From the NCBI GenBank assembly GCA_023374025.1, contig SIJG01000198.1, positions 62,001 to 126,000 of the forward strand: DNA of 64,000 nt, in the 5' to 3' direction. Positions within the stretch are counted from its first letter, which is position 1; each line of letters starts with the position of its first letter. The translations under genes were made by a program, and so were the position numbers. The notes beneath the pieces were generated by a model. It saw nothing but the letters and a program-made list of their open reading frames with translations, was not told where the DNA came from and ran no database searches. The DNA comes from Heterodera schachtii. Taxonomy: Eukaryota > Nematoda > Chromadorea > Rhabditida > Heteroderidae. Of the stretch, positions 57,596 through 64,000 are shown in pieces.

Positions 57596-59980
57596 TCCCC
57601 CTTTTAGTTTGCCCATTTCTCTTCATAAATTGTGAATTGAATTCTTATCAAACATTTTAAATTTTTTAATTTTTAGATAATGAGATTTGTTAATTAAAAT
57701 ATGAATTGCTTATTTTTTCGTAATTATTATTTTTTTTTATTTTTTAAGTTTTATTATATAACTGTCAACAAATCAAATCCAACTTTTCAAAATAAAATTC
57801 CGGTTGAACTTTCCTTTTTTATGTATTTTGATTTTTAAAAAATACATTAAAATTAATTGTGCGTGAATTACCCATTTTTTAATATTTTGATAAATTTTTC
57901 CATTTTTTTTTTGTTTATCATATTTAATTATTTATTATAAAAAGCTATTATTGTTAATCACATTATACATTAAGTTTAAATTGTTATTTTTTCATTAGAA
58001 TTTACATTAAAATAATTGTTTATTATTTTCCTATTAAATTATTTCTTATTCGTAAGCAATTATTTTAAACTTTTATTTTTTCTGTTGAAATTTAGAATAA
58101 TTCCAAAAATTTTGCCATAGAAATTAAATTCTAAATTTGGAATTTAAAAGTCAATTTCTTTGAAATAATTGAAAGTTATTTTTTTACAATAAAAAAAAAC
58201 CGTTTTTTTCCTTTTAGTTTTTAAATTTTTTTTTGTTAGTTTTCCAATCACTTTTTATATTTGCTGTTGCTGCTTATGTAATATAATTCGATAAAAAATA
58301 AATTTTCCATAACCATTAATATTATTTTTGTACCTTCAAGTGACAACAAATCATATTTTTCAAATTTTGGAAAGTTAACAATTTTATATTTAATTTTCAT
58401 ACATTCATTTAATAATTGTTTATTTAAAATTTAATGTTTTTTTCATTAGAAACTTAATAAGAAGCAAATTATTTAATTTTGAACACTTGCGTGAGATTTT
58501 TTATTCAAACATTATTTTTTTAAGAGAATTACTAATAATTTTTTACTTGCTTCTATAATAGTATATATTTCGCTCCAGATTATATATAATAATACTTGAT
58601 TTTTTAATTTTATATTCTTGTTTATTGTAGTATACAATTTTTGTAATGTATTAAAATTTATATATAATTATGAAATAATTAATATTTTCTTTATTCTTAT
58701 AGTTTTTAAAATTGATCTTATAAAATTATTTTATGCCAAAATTTTTTATCTTTGGCATTGCGTTGTGATATAAGTTCTTTCATTTGCATTAAACTGGATA
58801 GAAAGTTAATTAAATTTTCTTATTTCACTTTAAGCATTGTTTTCGTGAGAATATTTTGTGTTGGATTTTTGCATTTTTAATCCCTTTTATTTTTCTTGCA
58901 TTTCGCATCCTTCAAAATTCCAATTTTCAATATATTACCTAAAATTTTTTGAAGAGCATTAAGGGGACTAAGGTCAGCTTCAGCAGATGTCCATCCTGAT
59001 CAAGCTCTATTCAATTAACTGATCATCATTGGATGAATAACGTATAAAACATGGTAATAAAATCTTGACTGGAAAAAGGGTCAATGAGTGAATCAGCATT
59101 TCTTGGAAAAACGAGATACGGTAGTATTATTACCTGAAATCATAAGCGTGGATTGGTATTTAAGCAAGCTTACAATAATTCATTACAGCATATTTAGAAA
59201 GGATGCTAAGAACAAAAAAAAGTTTAAATTTAAAAATTCAATTAAAATTGATTATTAATATATTATGGGAGTTATGGAATTCGATATTTTTTTCTAAAAA
59301 GTTCCAAGTAATGATTAAATTATTATCCCATAAAAATATGATGGATAACGACTTGTCAGTTTAATTTATCATTTAAATAAAAGTAAATTCTCCTTTAAAT
59401 TTTGTTATTTGAGTTTAGTTAATAATAGTTAAAGAAAAGTTATTTTTTCTAATCATTTTTCAAACATATATAAAATCATTAAGTAAAATCTGACTTTTCA
59501 TTATTAGATTTCATTTTTCGCATTAATAATCAAAAAATAGGATTTTTTCAAACGAAAATATTATTAATTAGAAGAAATAAATTGTTTTTTTTAAATTATT
59601 ATTTTGGTATTTTATATAATTAATTAATTTTTTAATATTTTTAAAGATGAAATCATTTTTATTTTTTATTCGAATTTATTGTCGCTAATTTATTTACTTT
59701 TAAACTCATGATCGCATCTGCTGGCTAAAACACCTCCTTCGCAATCGCAATTTTTTATTAATTTATGTAATTTTATATTTATTTTTGGGATTTGTAAATT
59801 AATATTTTTAAATGTTCTCATTATGTCATTAAAATCTGGCATTATTTATATAATAATAAAAAAAATATATTTTTATAATTATTTTCTATCAAAATAATTT
59901 TTCAAAAAATGATAATAACCAATAATTCCGACTTTTTTTATTATTTTATTTCTTTAATCATTATTTTTAAAATTTATTTA
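57596..59980. other. AT-rich intergenic DNA, no gene seen
   Basis: Mostly degenerate AT-rich sequence. The segment 58955-59220 has more balanced composition and words not seen elsewhere (GGACTAAGGTCAGCTTCAGC, AAAACGAGATACGGTAG, GGTATTTAAGCAAGC), but no continuous frame. It could be an unrelated element or a short unique sequence. Confidence 0.5.
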
Positions 59981-60011
59981 AGAGTTTATTACTTTAAAAG
60001 TAATACGGGAT

Positions 60012-60167
60012 ATGACTCAGTCCGAGCTCTCCATTCTTTACAACCTTCGCTCCCAGGCTTATAATTCAAACAGTAACTGTGGACTTTTTAAATATTATGT
60101 GTCCGATTTGACAATTCGTGAATTTGCTAATCCCAAACCCTTTAGAACTCATACAAATAACCACTAG
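60012..60167 (+). CDS. Small 51-codon frame upstream of the LINE endonuclease, possible ORF1 remnant
   Basis: Begins MTQSELSILYNLRSQAYN and ends in KPFRTHTNNH then TAG. Base composition and codon mix resemble the endonuclease frame rather than the flanking AT-rich DNA, and it lies in the same frame. After the TAG the frame stays open for 20 codons up to the ATG at 60228. It may be the C-terminal end of a truncated ORF1, or the 5' part of the polyprotein with a nonsense mutation. I recognise no zinc-knuckle or esterase motif. Its function is unknown. Confidence 0.45.
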   Translation: MTQSELSILYNLRSQAYNSNSNCGLFKYYVSDLTIREFANPKPFRTHTNNH

Positions 60168-60227
60168 GGGCGGCTGAGCAAACCACCTAAAAGTCTAAAT
60201 TTAAACTCAGAAAAAGCAATTAGCAAA

Positions 60228-61565
60228 ATGCCCTGGATTAATTCCATATTAATAAATGCCCGTTCAATCGCAAACAAAATAGCTGATTTAGAATATCTAA
60301 TTGAGACAGATAAACATCAAATAATTTTGATAAATGAGACTTGGTTAAATACCAGGAATACAATTACAACTGAGTTGACACTTAATGGTAAATTTCAACC
60401 TGTTCTAGCAAATAGGGACAATAAGAGAGGCGGCGGATGTGCAATTTTGGTTAGCAATAAAATTCCATTTAAAATAATTTTATCAGAAAGCAGAAACCAA
60501 TGTGAAATCATTCATATTATTTTATTTTTAAAAAGCCCAATACATATTATAAATGTTTACAGACCCCCAAATTGCACAACACAAAACACTAAAAAAATGC
60601 TAAAATATTTAACAAGTGTAAATGAATCAAATAGAATAATTTACTGCGGTGATTTTAACGCCCCAAATATTGATTGGAACACAAATAAATTATTAGCAAA
60701 AAATGACCCAATTGCAAATGCTTTCATTGACTTTATAGACCAAAATCAATTATTACAGCATGTAAAAGAACCAACTCGAGAAAAGTCGATTTTGGATTTG
60801 ATTTTTTCTGGAAAGCCTTCCATTGTTAATGATATTAAGGTTTTAGAACATTTTTCCACATCTGATCACAAAATGATCAGCTTTAAAGTTTCTCAAGAAA
60901 TAAATAAAACCCGTGAACCCAAAATTTTTGTAAGGGACTTTAGCTACAAAAACTTTCAAAAATTAAATCAAATGATTTTACTAAATAGGCTTAGTTGTGT
61001 CATTAATACGAAATTTTATTTAGAAGAAAAATATAACACACTTTTGATAGAGTTAATGAAAGCATTTAATCATACTATTCCCAAAAAACCATTTAAACAA
61101 ATAGTTAAGCAATCTTACCCACAAAAAATTAGAGATTTATACGATGAAAAGCTTAAACTACACAAGCTTATCAAGAACTGCAAGGGGAATGAAAAACATA
61201 AATTAAGTTACAAAATTGTCTCCAGGGTGCATAAAAAGCATTTAAAGCAATTTTGGGATAAAAGGGAAAATAATATTATCTCTTCAGGGCAAAAAGCATT
61301 AACAAATTATGTAAGAAAAAAATTAAATCCAAAAAACTCAATTCCTTACTTAATCGATAACAATGGGAATATTTACTTCGATGAAAAGGAAAAATGTAAG
61401 CTATTAGCAGAAACATTCCAAAAAGTATTTATTAAAAACAATCAAACTTTTGATTATTTTGAAAATAATTCTCCAAGGGAAAAGCTTTCTGATATAGAAA
61501 TTAATGTGGGAATTGTATGGAATTTACTGAGAAAACTGCCTGCGAAATTCCACGTCTCCAGATAA
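60228..61565 (+). pseudogene. LINE ORF2 part 1: APE endonuclease and linker to RT
   Basis: A 445-codon frame. Residues 8-215 are an exonuclease-endonuclease-phosphatase domain that nicks target DNA for target-primed reverse transcription. Visible catalytic or structural motifs are N10 (NARSI), E37 (NETW), the GGGCAILV strand at 68-75, NVYRPP at 109-114, D142 and N144 (GDFN), LDLIF at 189-193 and S212-D213-H214. Residues 230-440 are the linker and the start of the RT region (RTE/CR1-type, basic). The frame breaks close to 61545-61560, after LLRKLPAKF; the homologous reading continues one base later. The ATG at 60228 is the first after an in-frame TAG at 60165, so the natural start may lie further upstream. 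Confidence 0.88.
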
Positions 61566-61578
61566 TATTCCATATATT

Positions 61579-62454
61579 TTGCTTAAAAACTGTTCGGAAA
61601 CACTAGCAGTAATATTAAGCGATATATTCAGATTAACACTTGATTCTGGTCAAATTCCCAAAATTTGGAGAACTTCTATAATTGTTCCAATATATAAAAA
61701 GGGTGAAAAACCTAATCCTGAAAATTACAGACCTATCTCACTTACGAGTACGGTCTGTAGGGTATTTGAAAGAATTCTGGCAAGGAAAATAATTGAATTT
61801 TTGAATAAAAATAATTTCTTTTCGAAAGAGCAGTTTGGGTTCTTAAAAAACAGATCCACGACAACCCAACTATTACAGACATTAAATGATTTTTACGAAG
61901 CCATACAAAATCAAAAAGAGGTTGATGTCATTTACATTGATTTTTCCAAAGCATTCGATTCTGTTCCTATTGATTTGTTACTTGCAAAAATTAAAAATGC
62001 TGGAATAGTTGGGAAAATTTTAGTGTTTTTACGTAACTTCTTGTCACAAAGAAGTTTTAGAGTAAAAATTGAAGACCATTACTCTGAAAGCTATAATACT
62101 TATACAGGGGTACCACAAGGGAGCGTTTTGGGTCCATTATTATTCTTAATATTTATCAACGATTTACAGACAAATATACCTAAAAATGTAAAAATTAAAA
62201 TGTATGCGGACGATGTTAAATTATATATTTTCCATCAAAATGATTCAAATACAAATGATCTATCTGAAGCCATAAAAATCCTTGAAAAATGGTCCAAATC
62301 TAACGGCCTTGAAATATCGGTCGAAAAGAGTCAAACATTATATATTGGCAAAAATAATTCAAAAAAAGAGTATTTTCTCAATGGGAAAATTATTCCAAGC
62401 TTAGAAAAAGTCAAAGATTTAGGAGTAATAATTGACTCTAAATTCTTTTGTTGA
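61579..62454 (+). pseudogene. LINE ORF2 part 2: reverse transcriptase
   Basis: The frame is open from just upstream of the listed ATG, so the true segment starts near 61550. The RT motifs appear in order: VPIYKKG and NYRPISL (36-55), EQFGF and RSTTTQLL (84-99), YIDFSKAFD with D121 (119-127), GVPQGSVLGPLLF (177-189), FINDL (192-196) and the YADD box at 209-212, followed by a thumb-like LEKWSKSNGL and KDLGV region. The three catalytic aspartates (D121, D211, D212) are all present. The frame ends at a TGA after IDSKFFC, where a second shift occurs. It would copy the element RNA at the nicked target in the nucleus. Confidence 0.9.
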
Positions 62455-62992
62455 ACATATAAACAAAATAGTAAAAAATGCTTATTTAAAGGCATATCAT
62501 ATTTTGAGAATAATGAAGACTAGAGAGCTAAAAACTATTATAAGAATGTATAAGACTTACGTCAGACCTCAATTAGAATATGCTGTTGAAATTTGGAACC
62601 CTAACTTAAAAAAAGATATAGAAAGAATAGAAAAAGTCCAGAAATTTTTCACGAGAAAAGCCTTTAAAAAATGCGGACTTTTACATAGATCATATTCAGA
62701 AAGACTTGAAATTTGTCAGCTTATAAAATTAGCCAAGCGAAGAAATATTTCTGACTTAACTACCGCTTTTAAAATTATGAAGGGTTTTACGAGTCTTGAT
62801 GCTAGTAAACTTTTTACTTTTTCTGATCGGTCCACTCGTAGGCCATTACTTTTGAGAATGCGGCGCACAACCGCAAAAAGTAAGAATAATTTTTTTAACC
62901 GTATAGCCAAGAATTGGAACAAATTACCAATTGTTCCAATTCAGGCAGATAAGGCAAATCAATTCAGGGCATTGCTAAAAGCTATGGTATGA
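62432..62992 (+). pseudogene. LINE ORF2 part 3: RT thumb and C-terminal segment
   Basis: Homologous reading resumes at about 62445 (SFVEHINKIVKNAY); the ATG at 62432 is fortuitous and overlaps the previous frame. Residues 45-58 (VRPQLEYAVEIWNP) and the following DIERIEKVQKFFTRKAF are the conserved C-terminal pattern of CR1/Jockey-like elements. The distal part is rich in Arg and Lys (RSTRRPLLLRMRRT) and could bind RNA. The frame ends in TGA at 62990-62992, and the 3' UTR begins there. Together the three segments account for about 920 codons, near-normal for ORF2 of this group. Confidence 0.85.
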
Positions 62993-63130
62993 GTTCTAAG
63001 GGATTTCATTGACATTTACATTGAGATTTATTTATTTATTCATTATTTCATTTCATTTATTATTTTATTTATTTTACATTTCATATTGTTGTATTTTTTG
63101 ACATTATTGATTTAGATTTTTTTTTATGCG

Positions 63131-63176
63131 CCACATAAGAGCACTAATGTGCCTGTGGTTTGCTCAATAAATATAT
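63131..63176 (+). other. LINE 3'-terminal hairpin and A-rich tail
   Basis: CCACA and TGTGG form an outer 5-bp stem; within it, GCAC-TAAT-GTGC forms a 4-bp stem with a 4-nt loop. AATAAATATATAAAG follows. In this type of LINE, 3' hairpins with short terminal repeats are the sites recognised by their own RT, so a template-recognition role is likely by analogy. The word AATAAA could also serve as a polyadenylation signal. Confidence 0.6.
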
Positions 63177-63204
63177 AAAGGAGCTCATTTTATATGTTTT
63201 ACAA

Positions 63205-63640
63205 ATTATTTCATTTGAAGAATTTATTGAAATTCCACCAAAATTCTTATTTTCAATTTATTAAAACATTCATATCTTAATTTTGTTTAATTATTTTTTA
63301 TAATTTGGAATATCGGCATTTTTATTTATTTTAAACTCTTGTTCCATTACCGCATCCCCTGACTCTTCGGCATCTTTGCCTGCCACTTTAATATGTTTTT
63401 TTTAAATTTGTTAAATATATTTATAGATCACATACATAAATATTTAAACAATGAAATTTTTTATTTTATTTTATTTGTTGTTTTTTGTCTTTTATTTATT
63501 CATTTTTTACCATCGATTAATGAATGAACTTTTTTTTTCGCCCTTCCAAATTAATTATATAAATAATTTGTAATCAAATTTTTATAGATATTTTACTAAT
63601 TTTTTATCGGTCAATCGGTTTTTTTATTCATTTCGACTTC
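63205..63640 (+). repeat. Dispersed repeat family A, long copy 2
   Basis: Collinear with 6640-7110 (see there). It starts about 30 bp after the LINE end, which may therefore have inserted into or beside the repeat. Confidence 0.7.
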
Positions 63641-63842
63641 AATTTTAGCAAATTTATCCATTATTATTTAGAATAATATTTTTTAATTGTTCCAGTTTGA
63701 ATAATTTAATGTTAATTTTTTTCTTTGTTTTTTTTCTTTATTTTCATTTTTTTTCACTTTCTTTATTTATGCTGGTTTTTGTCAACCCTTCCAAATAAGA
63801 ATAAAGATTTTATGATTTTTGTGGTTAAATTGGTTATTTGGG
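63641..63842. other. T-rich DNA, no gene seen
   Basis: Poly-T-rich degenerate sequence with no supported feature. Confidence 0.5.
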
Positions 63843-64000
63843 CGGTGCCAACCAGGGCTGGACGTAACTGATTAAATGCAGTAATTTGGCGTAATCCGTA
63901 ATACGTAATCAGTAATTTTCAAATTTTTTTTTATTTTAAAAATTTTTATTTAAATCCATTCAAAAAAATGGGTTAAGAGTAATTTATGATCAGAATAAAG
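63843..64000 (+). mobile_element. CAGGGCTGG-ended element running off the window
   Basis: CGGTGCCAAC precedes CAGGGCTGGACGTAACTG; the interior begins with AGTAATTTGGCGTAATCCGT and AATACGTAATCAGTAAT low-complexity words, in the style of the other GC-word TIR elements. The distal end lies outside the window. Confidence 0.5.

Larger units (their letters stand above)
59982..63176 (+). mobile_element. CR1/L2-like non-LTR retrotransposon (LINE), frameshifted
   Basis: A LINE running left to right: upstream 51-codon frame, APE-type endonuclease, reverse transcriptase and C-terminal segment, then a 170-bp 3' UTR with a hairpin and an AATAAATATATAAAG end. Motifs NARSI, NETW, GDFN, SDH, SKAFD, VPQGS and YADD, plus a C-terminal WNP / IEKVQ region, place it near the CR1/L2/Rex-type clades. 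Boundaries are approximate: the 5' end is where coding-like composition starts, and no target duplication was found. Two frameshifts make this copy non-autonomous, but conservation of all visible catalytic residues suggests recent decay. A family-A repeat follows directly. Confidence 0.9.

Noticed and set aside
61540..61600. Programmed ribosomal frameshift in the LINE
   Set aside because: No slippery heptamer or clear downstream pseudoknot is seen, and the second break has the same character, so mutation is simpler.
62716..62922. 68-codon minus-strand frame opposite the LINE C-terminus
   Set aside because: Shadow of the conserved plus-strand coding segment.

Overview
The window is about 80% A+T (judged by eye) and looks like intergenic or heterochromatic DNA of a eukaryote, most probably an invertebrate animal. 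The support for this is one APE-type LINE close to the CR1/L2-like clades, many short terminal-inverted-repeat (TIR) elements with 8-9 bp target duplications, tRNA-like SINE fragments, and no bacterial operon structure. I cannot name the species. I found no convincing host protein gene, rRNA gene or intact tRNA gene. Spliced genes with very short exons could have escaped reading by eye.

The background from 1 to 60 kb is a mosaic of degenerate, T-rich (top strand) dispersed repeats. Two families recur, nearly always in the same orientation. Family A has the anchors TTTAAACTCTTGTTCC and CCACTTTAATATG. Family B has the anchors GCTATAATATTAATTATT and AATTCTCATGTTCT. Set into this background are discrete mobile elements whose borders can be read directly.

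The most interesting set is a foldback family with the terminus GGTGCTA(GGTCG). Copies lie at 19435-20198 (9-bp target duplication), 20272-20663, 34768-35165 (8-bp duplication) and, more divergent, 27896-29098 (8-bp duplication). Two of them carry tandem minisatellites inside both inverted arms. The 1.2-kb copy sits inside a smaller TIR element (27668-27895 plus 29107-29123), so the empty site can be read. Related hairpins or half-arms occur at 1-85, 2874-3218, 9425-9550, 36990-37130, 38038-38175, 50265-50740 and 56055-56360.

A second set has hAT-like ends (TAGGGATG or TAGAGTTG) and perfect 8-bp target duplications at 4103-4680 and 52820-53803. Several unpaired ends of the same kind lie elsewhere. 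These elements carry low-complexity GC-rich interiors, which explains the GC islands in otherwise AT-rich DNA. A third set is defined by a GCGGTGCC-TATC-GGCACCGC hairpin next to a C run (18.3, 38.2, 42.7 and 53.3 kb). A TACCGTATTTTC-ended element is at 53.99-54.24 kb, with relics at 2.5-3.7 kb.

The only recognisable protein-coding DNA is the LINE at about 59.98-63.18 kb. It has an upstream 51-codon frame ending in an in-frame TAG, an APE endonuclease with all visible catalytic residues, a reverse transcriptase with an intact YADD box, and a C-terminal segment. Two frameshifts split it into three frames. Its 3' UTR has a two-tier hairpin, and a 12-nt stretch there is the exact complement of sequence just after the upstream TAG.
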